DNA from: CAYOFF01 sp964403415
GTDB lineage: Bacteria; Patescibacteriota; Gracilibacteria; Absconditabacterales; Absconditicoccaceae
Direction: 5' to 3'
Length of the DNA stretch: 64,000 nt
Assembly: GCA_964403415.1 (NCBI GenBank)
Contig: CAYOFF010000003.1
Location: forward strand, 14,389 to 78,388
In this document: positions 1-11,252 of the stretch, piece after piece
How the letters are laid out: each line of letters begins with the position of its first letter
Numbering within the stretch: the stretch's first letter is position 1
Translations under genes and position numbers: made by a program
Notes under the pieces: generated by a model
The model's database searches: none
What the model was told of the DNA's origin: nothing
Seen by the model: the letters and a program-made list of their open reading frames with translations, nothing else

Positions 1-3000
1 CAAAACCTCCTGCATATACAGTGTCGTACGCTGATCATAGTTTATCATATACTATCAGATCGTTATCTGGATTACTGTGCAATACATCGGTAATTTCTGT
101 CTGTTCGATTTTTCTATTATAGAATACTGCCTTCTTGATATCTCACTTAAAGTATGATCCAGCAGTAAAGTTTAGTCATCATAATTGGACGTAGTTGAGG
201 TGGGTTGCAGCAAGCCCGACATATCTTCCTGAGCCAATTTCGCTTCCATCCACGTAGAGATAGTATCGCCCTATTCCCTGATTAGATCAGGTTTTCTGCC
301 AAGTTAGTGCTACATTGTGCCAATCGTTATCATTCAAATTAAATTCAAAAGACTGCGGAGATGAAGTTCCCATTCTTACCTCAAGAGAGCTGCCTAGATC
401 GTTCCCGTTGGGTGAGTCTATATACCTCAATGTTAGATAACTCGTTGAACGAGAATGCCCGATCAAGTAGCCACTTGTATCGTCATCCATGCGAGACCTA
501 AGGCGCATAACTATAGATCATTCGGTTCTATTTAGTACAGGCCCTTGATACTTATATGCTACGTCATTTACGCCGTCTAGACTAAAGAATTTTTCATCCA
601 CATTGTACGTTGGCCCTCATACAGCTGGATAGAGGGTAAAACTATTATTTCACGTACTCGTATCTGACCACGTCAATCATGTGCCTGCATAGCTTGCTGA
701 GAGAGATGTATCAAGATATGACGTTACTCACGTCATGTCCATCCATGCTGTCGCATCTGTATCCTTTATTGCACTACAGGTTGCATCATTTCCTCATAAC
801 ACTCCATAACATGTCCATGTATAGAATCCTGGAACATTTGATACGACACCTCCGCTACCTCTCACACACAACCCCGAACCACTTGGAGCAATAGCTACTG
901 TAGTTCATCACGCACTACCACATGATCAGTCTATCTGTTGACAGTACATTCACGTGTATCATGCTTGACATGTACACTCTGCGAGTCCTTCTCACACCAT
1001 CGCACATGTTCATCCTGGCAAACATGGATCTGGTACACAGCCTCCACTTCATGCTGCAAATGTAGATGCAGCACAACTATATATCGTTACCATACCACTC
1101 TCTACAATCGCAAGATTATTTCGATCACTTGTTTCTCCGTTACCACATACTGCATCTGGTGATGTAGTCAATCCTCACGTTGTGAATTGCGTGTCACCAT
1201 GATGTTTTGCATAGACAGGTATTATTGTACCATCTTCTGCATTTACGGGGAACCTGATCTTGATTGGCTGTGAGAATGTTAGGGATGTTGTCTCTGATCC
1301 AAATATAATACCTCCATCAAATATTTCTTGTTCTGTACTAGCGAGTGGGGCTACTGAGAGATCTGTCAATGCCACAACTTTATCCTCCTCTGGTACCACC
1401 GCTGTCCCTGTCTTTAGAATTGCCAAGTAACGACTATCTTCTCCTTCTTGAAAATATAGTGTTTTTCTCAATTCTAAGTACTGTTGTTTATAGATATTCT
1501 CTTTCATCTCATAGAGCTTCCCAAATGTCATGAGGTCTGATGGCTTCAACTCGTCATCAATAACGACTAATTCGATACAAGCGCTACATGATTCTTCACA
1601 TTCTACGGCACCTAAGTCTGACTCAACACAATATGCTAGACACTGATTTACCTCTGCTACTGTACAGCCATTTCTACCTATTCTACCGTCATCTAGAGAG
1701 ATCAATGCTCCCGATCATGCCAATAAACGCTCCAAAATTTCTGAGAGAGAGTATGTAGCCATGTCGCCTGATGCTGTGATTACTTCTACCTCTCCTGTCG
1801 ATTCTCATGTTTCTGCTATCTGTGATCCTGAGTCACTTTGTGTGTCGTCTGATATAATTCCAGATCAAGTTTCTACTGTGTCTCATGTTTCAGTATCTAC
1901 AGATCAAGTTTCTACAGATCAGATTTCTCACGTGCCGTCTGCAGCACTATCTGTCTCCAGGGCACTATCAATAACATCCGTTGCATCAAGTTGATCTTGT
2001 TCTGTTACTTGTTCATCTTCTGTGGCGAAACATATTTCACAATCTTGCGCACATGATCCCTCGTCTACACCCTGAGCCTGACACTGAAGAACACAGGCAA
2101 GCTCACTTGGCATACTACACGGATCTTTCGTCTCAACCTGATCACTAGGTCATTCCACTACTACGTCGTTACTTGGGATCTCTGATGTTTCTATCACATC
2201 TTCAGCTATGTAACAAGCATCACAACCGTTTATACAGACTTGCTCATCCACTCATCGTGAAATACAGTTTTGTGTACAGATATCAGTATTTTCTTCGTTA
2301 CACGAGGCCGCAATAATATCTGTAACATCAGCATCCGAAAGAACTACTTCTTGTGTAGATTCTCACGACAATCCACCCTGTCATGTCCCTGTCGATATCT
2401 CTCCATTATCCACGTCCATATCTCATGTCAATTCAGACATTCATCATGTCAACCATTCATCTTGTCATGTTCATATTCCCTCTGTATTCAAACCCTCTTC
2501 TTCTGTTGACACGCCTCCTGTGGACGCATCGTTTTCTCATGACAGAATATTATCTCATGTCGATGACTCATCTACTGTTTCCGTTCCACTTCACATCGAT
2601 GTCTCTTCCTGTCATATTATATTATCTCGACATCGTACGTACATATCTGATGCAAGGAGATCTGTTTCTAGAAGTCCAAACATCAATTGTACCCCAGATG
2701 CCATCAATGAGTCTCCTGTTACCATCACCATATATCACGTAGATGAGTCTCCGCTAGCCAATATTATATATGGTACTGGTATCTCTGGCACTTCTTCATC
2801 ACTTCATACGAAATTGGGCAGTCCTAGAAGTGTTATTCCCGTAATAATACTATGTTCGTCTCCACTTATGTATAAATATGCTAGACATCATGAAATACCC
2901 ATTGGAGAAAGGGCCGACAAGAATGAGACAACTCATCATGTATGTATGTCTCCCGTAAAAGAGAAAATCGCGCTTTCATCTGAAAGCGCTTGCACTAACT

Positions 3001-4240
3001 CTTGACTCGCATATGCGGCTCATGTTCCTTCTCATACAAATTCAACCCCCTGTTCTTCCTCACTTCCTAGGTCTCCTCACGAACTCCCCTCATCGCCACC
3101 TATTGTATCTCACGATTCTAGCGATACTGTCTGCACATCAAATTCTCCTGCGAGGGCTTGATCTGATATACCTCCTGTTCCACTATCTCATGATCATATA
3201 CTTTCTCCTGTACTCGATCATGTTCATATAGCCGCTATTCCATTGGCCATATCTCATCATGTTGCGCTTCCTCCGGACAGATCACCAACCCCATGTTCAC
3301 CTGATCCATATAGTGATCATGATTCAGATAAGGATCCTGATGCAACTAATGAAAGCGCTTGCTGTTCTTGTTGACTAATCTGCTGCGCAATCAACATCTG
3401 CTGCTGAACGCAATCCTGATCTGTAGCCTCTAGCATACATGTCTGTTGATCTGCACCATCCGTACCCATACAACTCTCGTAGACTTGCTGGGTTATACAT
3501 AATGCAGGTATGTCAGCTACTAGTCCATATTGCGTTCCTGCACCCATAAGTGAAATAAACACACCTCATTTGATGAATATATTCTCGAGTGCTACAATAA
3601 AAATCAGAAGTCACTTTACGACCCCCGGCAAATGCGTGAATGTATTTGCAATCATAATCTTTATTCATGCTAGCCCCGCTAATCATACCTTAAGCTTTCC
3701 TAAATTTTTAGCGTTTAGATTCTGGTCTAAGGCGCCTCATATGTCTGATATATGTTCGTGAAGTCAACTGCTTGCTGTTATGCCTCATCACTGTTCTCCC
3801 GGCTGCTTTATCGTCTCCTCTGCCACATATGGTGCTCATATATCTGCACCTTGTTCATCCTGCATATCCAATGTTGGCTGAATGTGACGCACCTTTACCT
3901 TTTTCCTTGGTTGGACTGGCATTCAGTTTACAGGCCACTGCGGGGTATCTTTACCTTCTGTACTTTTGGTGTCTGGAGCTTCAGTATCTTTGGTTATTAT
4001 GTTACTCATTTCTGCGTTGGGAGCTGCGAGAGCCGCTGTATTAGTAATTTGCTGCGCAGTTTCATTTGTTTGCGGTGGCGCACTTTTGGTCTCCTGCCCC
4101 TGGGTATCTACTGCCTTATGCTCTACTTCTCAAATGTGCGGAAAAACCATATGCTCAGCGGCAAGAATTGCTTTCTTGCAGGCCGCTATTAGCTTTTGGT
4201 GTAGTTTTTGAGGTACTGGAAAAACACGTTCAGGTGTCAT
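1..4240 (-). CDS. Giant surface protein with Cys-rich repeats, EGF-like and LamG-like domains (3' end outside window)
   Basis: One uninterrupted frame when UGA is read as Gly; no TAA or TAG between 4240 and the window edge (more than 1,413 codons). The ATG at 4240 follows a GGAAGG-type ribosome site. Residues 1-180 are Pro/Thr/Lys-rich and lack a classical signal peptide. Residues about 181-235 are hydrophobic and could be a membrane anchor. A long Gly/Ser/Thr/Glu low-complexity region follows, with Cys-rich repeats near residues 235, 657, 707 and 863. Residues 1068-1100 fit the six-Cys EGF spacing (C-x4-C-x5-C-x9-C-x-C-x8-C, with CQAGYTG). From about residue 1215 to the edge there is a LamG/concanavalin-like fold (DNDWHNVALTW, YYLYVDGSEIG). 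Probably displayed on the cell surface for adhesion (inference). A consensus promoter lies at 4338-4365. It diverges from the SLH protein gene, suggesting a surface locus. Confidence 0.8.
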
Positions 4241-4337
4241 TAGCGACCTTCCACACACAATTATAAAGCAAAAGTAACATCAGAAGTACTGGGCAGAGTT
4301 TTATTTTCGTTTACCATATAACTTTTATAGCATGTTC

Positions 4338-4365
4338 ATTATACAATTCCGTTTCTACCCGTCAA
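4338..4365 (-). promoter_or_regulatory. Promoter of the giant surface protein gene
   Basis: Read on the minus strand: -35 TTGACG (plus 4360-4365), 16-base spacer and a perfect -10 TATAAT (plus 4338-4343). This places a start near 4331 and leaves a leader of about 90 bases before the ATG at 4240. The rest of the 349-base divergent spacer (4241-4589) shows a lone TTGACA at 4394-4399 on the plus strand without a matching -10, and no gene. Confidence 0.55.
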
Positions 4366-4589
4366 ACTATAGGTGTTTAGCATTTTTATTTACTTGACAA
4401 TTTCCTCATCTCCTTTTCAGTGACCCTCTACACACCCTAATCTACATAAGTCAATTCTCTCTGTGATGTATTTTTGTCGTGTCTTTTGGTTTCATCGCTT
4501 TGTTCCTGGTCTCTTCTTGCATTTCTACTGGCATATTTTACATATGGTAGTATCAAATGATTCCTTTTAGTTTTTTGCTCTGATCTCTT

Positions 4590-5813
4590 ATGAACACCCT
4601 TTCTGCCTCTCTGTTTTCTCGCTCGTTTTGAGTGGCAATGATGTCGCTTACATTGAGCCTATTCTTGTGATTTTCTGTCTTTGCACAGGAGTCTGATGTC
4701 AAGGTTATCGCATCTGACAATGAAATTGATACGGAATCCGAGTTTATTGAAGCTCTCTATTTTGCATACGATAATGGGCTAACAAAATACAAAGATATCA
4801 CAACATTTAAGCCATATACTATTCTCAGCAGAGAACAGGCAACCAAAATGATTAGTGTGTTTGCACAAAAAATTATGTGAATTCAGGAGAAACCAGACAC
4901 CTCATGTATTTTTAAGGATATCAAACTAGCAGACACTTCTCTCCAGGAGTACATCGGCACGTCATGCAAGCTTGGTATTTTCAAGTGAGCGAGTGATGGG
5001 AACTTCTATCCTGGAGATGCGCTCAGTAAAGCACAATGACTTACTACACTTATCAGAATGTTTGAAGGGAAAATGCTCGATGAAACTACAGATCCACGGT
5101 ATCTTAACTATCATCTCAGAGCAAAGGAGCTTGGCCTCACCAAAGAGTCTAATGTACTTTCTCTTGATAGGCCGTTGACAAGATACGAGACGGTTATTCT
5201 CTTGTATAGACTCTATCTCAAGTACAAACTTCTCAATCTCGTGGGTACTAAGTGAGCTGATGAGGTGCTCAGTTTTGTCGAAGACCAGCAGACAATAGAT
5301 GGCAAGAATACTTGAAAAATAACTGTAGATCCCAATCTTCTCCTAGACAAAGACATTGACCACTTGTATGCAAAACTGTTTGGCAATGAGTACAAAATTG
5401 TCAAAGAGAAACTTGTCTTACAATTTGAAAATGCCTACAGCTGGTATTGATCCCTCTATTTGGTCACGAGAAATGATTCTGGAGACAAAAAGGAAGAATA
5501 TGTCGGTAATGCCACTTTCAATATTGTCAATGGCACGGTAACTGATGGTGTCCTCAGACCATTTGTTCTTGGTCCTACATACTATATCATCAAAATGAGC
5601 GACCAACCACCATTTTATACGATCGAAGAAACATCTCCTGTTGGTACTGGGACACAAGACCTTTCTACCTGAGCAGTCTCTTCTGGAAGCACTATCCCTG
5701 CTGGTAGTTGAGGATCCCTTACTACCCAGTCTGGACAGCAACTCGTTAATACTCCAGCAGCGACCTGATCTGTTGTTACTAGTGGAGCTAGTTCTACCTG
5801 AACAAACCAATAA
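4590..5813 (+). CDS. Secreted SLH-domain-like protein
   Basis: 407 residues, ending in TAA. Residues 1-32 form a signal peptide with a hydrophobic core (LTLSLFLGFSVFA, cleavage before QES). From about residue 50 to 250 there are SLH-like repeats: acidic F.D.......I......GI..G... spacing, LSREQATKMI, DGNFYPGDALSKAQ and LTRYETVILLYR, each a recognisable SLH core. SLH domains anchor proteins to secondary cell-wall polymers or the S-layer. Residues 255-365 form a less recognisable globular part and 366-407 a Ser/Gly/Thr-rich tail. Several in-frame UGA codons fall on glycines of the SLH motif. The start is taken at 4590; ATG at 4557, 4638 and 4641 are alternatives, and the last still leaves a signal peptide. 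It diverges from the giant surface protein gene and precedes ruvB by 44 bases. Confidence 0.75.
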
Positions 5814-5857
5814 CAGACCAATAGCAGAATATTTAATTGTTTCTCACATGTCCCCCT

Positions 5858-6829
5858 ATGCAGGTCAAAAGGATTTCTGCAGATAGCACATCTCCATCAC
5901 TCTATCAGCCATCTGCTCCTAGACCATTGTGTTTTAGTGAGTTCATCTGACAGGCTGACATTCTTCGTGTGATTCTCGTGGCTTTAGCTAGCTGCAAAAA
6001 GCATAACCATCAGCTTGGTCATATGCTTTTTGCAGGCAGCAGCGGCTATGGGAAAACGACACTTGCGCATCTTATAGCGCAAGAGCTTTGAAGCGGTATC
6101 AAAACAATCACCGCATATGCGCTAAGCAAACCTTCTGATCTTCTATCATTGCTGCACTCTCTACAGCCCGGCGATGTTTTGTTTATAGATGAGATCCATA
6201 GACTTAAGCCGCTGCTTGAAGAGATGCTCTACATCGCTATGGAAGACTATGCGGTAGACATGATTATGCCTGATGGCGATCACCTCAGACTACCGCTACC
6301 TCATTTTACACTTATCGGCGCTACGACTAGGCCTGAAGCACTTGCAGCGCCGCTCAAAAATAGATTCGTGTATCCTTTTCACCTGCACGAATATTCCGCA
6401 GAAGAGCAACATCAGCTCCTTCTTAGATATCTTACCATCAATCATATTTCTGTTCCGCACGAACTCATGTCTCAGCTCACACAGCATATCACCTGCGTTC
6501 CCAGAGAGATAGCAAACTTTTGTATTATCTTGAGAGATTATCTTCTTGTGCATACACCCGATAGCATGCCGGATCATCTTGATCTGTCAGCAGCCCAATG
6601 GACCTCATTTCTCAAACGATCAAGCATCCAAAAGTGAGGTCTCACGCCGCTACACCAGCGTTATATTGCTTTGCTTATGGCCGCCAATGGCAAACCTGTT
6701 GGACTTAAGACACTTGCCTATCAGCTCAGCGTCAACGAAGAGACTATCGAACAAGATATCGAACCACTTCTCTTCAAGCTTGGTAAAATAGAAAAAACCC
6801 CCAAATGACGCCTTCTTTTGGACGCTTAG
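5858..6829 (+). CDS. ruvB: Holliday junction branch-migration ATPase RuvB
   Basis: 323 residues. RuvB is the hexameric AAA+ motor of RuvABC, driving branch migration in recombination. Visible features: FSEFIGQADIL near residue 27, Walker A GSSGYGKTT near residue 60 (usually GPPGLGKTT), Walker B DVLFIDEIHRL near 108, sensor GATTRPEALAAPL near 154 and a C-terminal winged helix with KTPKGRLLLDA. A UGA glycine occurs in FIGQ and in the last motif. The ATG at 5858 is the first after an in-frame TAA at 5834. The replacement of GPPG by GSSG in the P-loop is unusual. ruvC lies elsewhere in this window (51466-51948); ruvA was not seen. Confidence 0.93.
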
Positions 6830-6840
6830 TGTGAATCCTA

Positions 6841-7671
6841 TTATTTTTCGTTCTTTCCAAACGTCCAAAATACATATCCTCCTCCTACTATCAGTACAAT
6901 CGATAAGATTTGTGAAATACTCACGACACCTAGCTGCTCGCTAACGGGGAGATCCTTGAAAAACTCTGCTCCAAATCTCATAATTCCGTAGAGCATTAGG
7001 AAAATCGCACCAAGCTTCCCTGCCTCCCACCTACCTTTTCTTCGATACTTCTGGAACAATACGAGTAGCACTATCCAGATAATCGCCCCTTCCAAAATAC
7101 TTTGGATAATGTTTGTATTTACTCTTAGTTGTTCATCCACCTGGGTATAGACGTACGTCAGATGTAGTTTTGTCAGCACTTCAGCTCGTCGTACTGGCAA
7201 ACGATCAATAGGTAGACCATAGAGCTCCTGATTGAGCATATTTGATATTCTTCATAATAGGCTTCCCAATGGCACAATACATACTACAATATCTCACAGC
7301 ACACGCATATCACGTCGCGATAATTTATAACGCCACATCACAAGTATCAATGCACTAATAACCCCTATAATCCCTCCAACGAAGCTCATTCCTCATTGTC
7401 GTACAGCAGCAAGCGCTTCTGGATGTGTTCGGTAGTACGATGGAGCATACAAAAAAATTTCTCCTACCCTTCATCCTACAATAACTCACAGTACAATAGC
7501 CAAAAATAAATCGTCTCTATGCTGTTCCAAAAAACGCTTTAGATGTGCATACTTGGTCATTACCTGCGTGCTTGCTACCCAACCAAGTCGCCAATATCCT
7601 ACAATAAACGTTATTGCATATCCAATTCCATACCGATATATTGGCCGCCCAAAGAGATGAAATGCTACCAT
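6841..7671 (-). CDS. lgt: Prolipoprotein diacylglyceryl transferase
   Basis: 276 residues, polytopic membrane protein. Lgt moves diacylglycerol from phosphatidylglycerol to the lipobox cysteine of prolipoproteins. Hallmarks: RQGGMSFVGGIIG, GRISNMLNQELYGLPID, SILEGAI in place of the HPSQLYE region, and the C-terminal FGAEFFKD / ISQILSI block typical of the family's last helices. The His of the usual GG.S.HGG motif (His103 in E. coli) is Val here, a position important in studied enzymes. The start ATG at 7671 is the only one after a TAA at 7681. Last gene of the infB-lgt minus-strand run. A candidate substrate is the lipobox domain at 43578-44147. Confidence 0.88.
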
Positions 7672-7769
7672 TTTCTTGGCTTATCAAGCTATAAAAAATA
7701 TCTACAAATATCAAAAAAACATCACAAATCGTGATGTAGCATATCTATACGGTTGGTATTTGCAAATCT

Positions 7770-8960
7770 CTACTTCAGACTATTCAACATATCTCTCGTC
7801 GATGGACCAAAATATCCTTGAAGATCGGTTGCAGCATCTTTCCCTAAGATGTTATATGCGCGTTGAAATTCGTATACTGCAGCCCTTGTAGCGTCGTCAT
7901 AGATACCTGTTACATCAGACGTGTACCATCAGAGCCGCTGCAGTTTCCTCTGGAGAAATTTCACGTGTTTCCCTTCTTCATTTGGAGCAATCACTACCAA
8001 GAAACGGTATGCTTGCACATCTCACTCTTCGAGCGCCTTCTTGTTGAGTACTTCTTGCGGAGATAGTGCGGCTTGCAACTCATCATTCGAGCTCTTCGTG
8101 ACCGTCGTTGTTTTTTCTTTCTTTTCTTTTTTTGCGGGCAAGCTAGGATCAGCTAGTTTATTGAGATGACGGTGCATAGCGGCTCTTGTGTCTGGTCCGA
8201 AATATCCGCACCAGAAATCGTTACCACTCATCTTGAGATGTTTTTTTTGGTAAGTACATACTGCTTGTTTTGTAGCTATATCATAGCGACCGCTTACTTG
8301 AGATGCTTTGAGATATCATAGCTTTTGCAATACACGCTGCAGAACCTCTACCCATGGATCTTCTCTCCCTTCTCGTAGCTGCATAATTCGTAGTGTAGAC
8401 TCGAAAAAATTGGGATATGAGGGGAACACTGACCAGTCAAGTCCGGCTTTTCATACTGGAGTCTCGCATATATATCCTGTCGCTGTCTGTACGCCAAATG
8501 ATAGAGCCCTTTTTAGTCATTCTTCTCACTTTCAGACTCGTACATCTATTCTGTCATTTTTTTGTCATTTCTCCCCGGCATGTACGATAGCTCCTCACCT
8601 GTCTTCTACCTGACCAATACCTCGCTCTTTGAAATAAATTTGTGTCCCAAATGCGTACGAACTAGGTGCTGCCAACATACCATTGAACACTTGCCTTCCA
8701 GATGCACCATGTGTTCACTGACCATTGAGGACGACTTCATCTGCATAGTTTCACTTATAGAAAAATGACTGACCTGCAAGTGGAGAATAATATGCCGTCA
8801 ATGTAAAACGCTTCTCGGTACAGTTTGAAAGATCTAGTTTGGGACTGTCCGCGCGTCATAGCTGTGGCAGCGTTGCTAAGACAGCAATAAATACTATCCT
8901 AAAGACAGCCCCCGAAAGCCTACCTATTCACTTATAAGATATATCTTCTGTATTTTCCAT
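7770..8960 (-). CDS. Secreted 3D-domain protein with two peptidoglycan-binding repeats
   Basis: 396 residues. A signal anchor (IVFIAVLATLPQL, about residues 20-36) is followed by a 3D domain (about 47-175: FTLTAYYSPLAG, VEDRGGAI, DRIDV, and a final A..FG). The 3D fold is shared with MltA/RPF-type muralytic enzymes. Two PGB-1 type repeats follow: around 195-260 (EVLQRVLQKLGYL, WCGYFGPDTRAAM) and 330-395 (KFLQRKLQRLGWY, GYFGPSTRDML), separated by a Lys/Glu-rich linker. Predicted role: binding and cleavage or remodelling of peptidoglycan outside the membrane (family knowledge; the activity is inferred). The start ATG overlaps the stop of the upstream gene as TAATG, indicating translational coupling. 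About a dozen Gly are UGA. Confidence 0.82.
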
Positions 8961-9871
8961 TACTGTCCTATGTATCAACCTTGTAAATATGTCGGAATCT
9001 CTCTTCCTCCAAACCACACATCTATCAACTGTGGTCCTGACGTGTCCTTTGGTATTCCCCGCTGGAAGAAACTGCCTACTGACTGATAAGACGTTGATGT
9101 TCTTACAATCTCTAACTGTTGCTGTACTTCTTGAAGTTGTTGAAGTGTGCCGTCTTCTATGAGAGGGAAGTACTGGATAATGGCTTCTGCATTATTATTT
9201 ATCACCTCCATTCTTCTAGCGAGCAGTTGGTTTGAAACCGCCAACGTCTGAGAAAGATAGTCATATGAGCTTGCCTCGACTCTATTGGTAATGTAGCAGG
9301 GTCACTCCTGCATCGACTGATCAATCCCTGCCTGTGCTTCTACTGCGTTGTATTCTTGTATGCCTGCAAAAAAGCGCTGATCTCCTTCATTTTTTGCAGA
9401 CAAGCATTCCTGAGCTCTTGTTTGGCGATCCTGAATGAGGGAAGTTAGTCACTCACTTGTGAGAGAAACTTCTTCCGCTAATGCCTCCATACTACGTTGG
9501 TATGCCGTTAGCGCCACTCTACGATCTGGTGCACTTCAGAGAAGGTCTGACAGATCAACCATCAAGAGCGTCTGCGTTTTTGCTAAGGCTTGCAGCGTCC
9601 TTTGGAGCAGAGAACTTCCATATCGCTGTCCCCTTCCTACTTTTACATTTGCCAATGTCGTTCCAAGAACTACCGCATCTTCTGTGCTACCTCATACCGT
9701 ATCTGCTGCGTTTTTTGATCCTGTATCGCCTATTGCTTGATTCTTTTTTGCTACCCATGCAGAGAAAAAATTGAATGAAGCCACTTCATCCCCGGATATC
9801 ACAAAAAACACCACCAAAAACCCTACCAAGCTTATCAAAAATAGACGTTTCGGTCCTAATCTCCTTTTCAT
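8960..9871 (-). CDS. Membrane-anchored coiled-coil protein of unknown function
   Basis: 303 residues. A basic N-terminus (MKRRLGPKRLF) precedes one membrane segment (LISLVGFLVVFFVIS, about 11-26). The rest is predicted extracytoplasmic and largely helical, with heptad-like stretches rich in Gln, Glu and Leu (for example LQQLQEVQQQLEIV near residue 250). I recognise no enzymatic motif. It is coupled to the following 3D/PG-binding gene by a TAATG overlap, so a role in the same envelope process is likely (inference). A GTG at 9910 could extend the N-terminus by 13 codons, but the ATG at 9871 gives a normal basic-then-hydrophobic anchor. Confidence 0.7.
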
Positions 9872-9984
9872 AGACGTTCGAGATAAACAAAAGATGTGTA
9901 TATTCGTCACATCCTAAGTATATCAGATCTCCAAGAAAAAGGCGAGAATCAAACGCTCTACCTTGTTAGTTATATTGACATATC

Positions 9985-10527
9985 TTATCATGTATTTTTC
10001 ATGTACTCTCAGATTCTCTCTTGTACGTCTTTGAGGTGTTGATCTCGATAGAGAAGCTCGTCCTTACCAAGCTTTCACAATACATATTCTACGATATCAT
10101 GACGAGGATCTTCTGATCTTCCTATGCCAAGTTTAAGTCTCCGAAACTGTTCTGTTCCACACTGAGCCACAATATCTCTTATTCCATTATGTCCACCATG
10201 CGAACCTGCATACTTGAGTTTTATTTTCCCTACCTCAAGATCGATATCGTCATGTACAACAAGAATATCTTGCGGTGCAATCTTGTAAAATTGCATTACT
10301 GCTTGAACGCTTTTTCCTGATTTATTCATAAACGTCTGCGGCTTGAGAACAATTACTTGTCGTTTATCTACCATACCGGTTGCAACATCTCATGCAAATT
10401 TTTTCTGTTCCAAAAAATCTGTCCAGCCGTATACTTCTGCAAGTTTATCTATGACCAAAAACCCGAGATTATGTCTCGTCGTCGCATACTCTGCTCATGG
10501 ATTTCCCAGTGCTACTATTAATTTCAT
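9985..10527 (-). CDS. pth: Peptidyl-tRNA hydrolase
   Basis: 180 residues. Pth cleaves peptidyl-tRNAs released by stalled ribosomes. The N-terminus matches the family closely: KLIVALGNPG-AEYATTRHNLGF, in which the catalytic His (TRHN) is present and the Gly after NP is UGA. VLKPQTFMNKSGKSV, LVVHDDIDL, KYAGSHGGHNGIRDI and RLKLGIGR are the standard substrate-binding blocks. The C-terminus VEYVLGKLGKDEL also needs UGA as Gly. The start overlaps the end of the upstream SDR gene by ten bases. Confidence 0.95.
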
Positions 10528-11249
10528 GTGAGTCCATGCATTTCTGGATTAAACTTCCTTACTACGAGCTTTTCTATGCGCACATCTGCTGGCTGCTGAA
10601 GCATAAATATAACTATACGAGCTACGTCATCTTTATCCATCATATAGTTTGCTCCTGTCGTGTCTATGCCTGCTGTTGTAAAAATATTGGTATTCATTGC
10701 GCTTGGATAGATTCACATAACTTTGATACCATATGGCTTTATTTCTTCTGCCAGAGCTTCAGTGAATGATCCGACAGCCGCTTTGGTCGCTGCATATGCT
10801 CACCAGTCTGGACATCTATCCACTCCTGCGGATGAAACTACATTCAAAATCTGTCATTGCTTCTTCTCTCTCATATAAGGAATTACCGCCTTGGAGCATA
10901 AGATCGGTCCTTCAGCATTTACTGCAAACATCTTTTGAATCATCCCTTCTGTGTGTTCTACAGTGGGTGCTTCATAGTAAATACCTGCGTTATTGATAAG
11001 GATATCTATAGACGTAGATGCGTGTATATTTGCAAACACTGACGTTACGCTTTCTCGGTTACTTACGTCGCATGTATATATTTCTATCTGCGGAAGCTCG
11101 TTTTTGAGCATCTCTAATTGTTCAGTGTTCTTATCTAGCACTATAACAGTTGCCCTGTGCTCTCATACCAAACTTGTCACCAAACTCTTTCCCAGACCTC
11201 CACTTCATCACGTCACTACTACTACGTTGTTCTCAAGTGATTGTAACAT
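10518..11249 (-). CDS. Short-chain dehydrogenase/reductase
   Basis: 243 residues, full-length classical SDR. The nucleotide-binding motif VVTGGSGGLGKSL (residues about 11-23) has two glycines encoded by consecutive UGA codons; LINNAGIYYEAP is the NNAG motif. The catalytic Ser (NVVSSAGVD) and the Tyr-x3-Lys of AYAATKAAV (about residues 151-156) are present. The substrate is unknown. It starts three bases after the infB stop and overlaps pth, so it is co-transcribed with translation genes, which says little about its substrate. Confidence 0.9.
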
Positions 11250-11252
11250 CTT

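Noticed and set aside
2300..2800. Possible CRISPR or direct repeat array (recurring TCATGT/TCTCATG)
   Set aside because: Irregular spacing and the repeats are simply Thr/Gly-rich codon runs (ACA-TGA) in the surface protein gene.
1761..3005. Plus-strand Ser/Val/His-rich open frames
   Set aside because: They are the reverse complement of low-complexity Gly/Thr/Glu stretches of the giant minus-strand protein.
4394..4422. Plus-strand promoter at TTGACA before the SLH gene
   Set aside because: The position where a -10 should lie reads TCAGTG.
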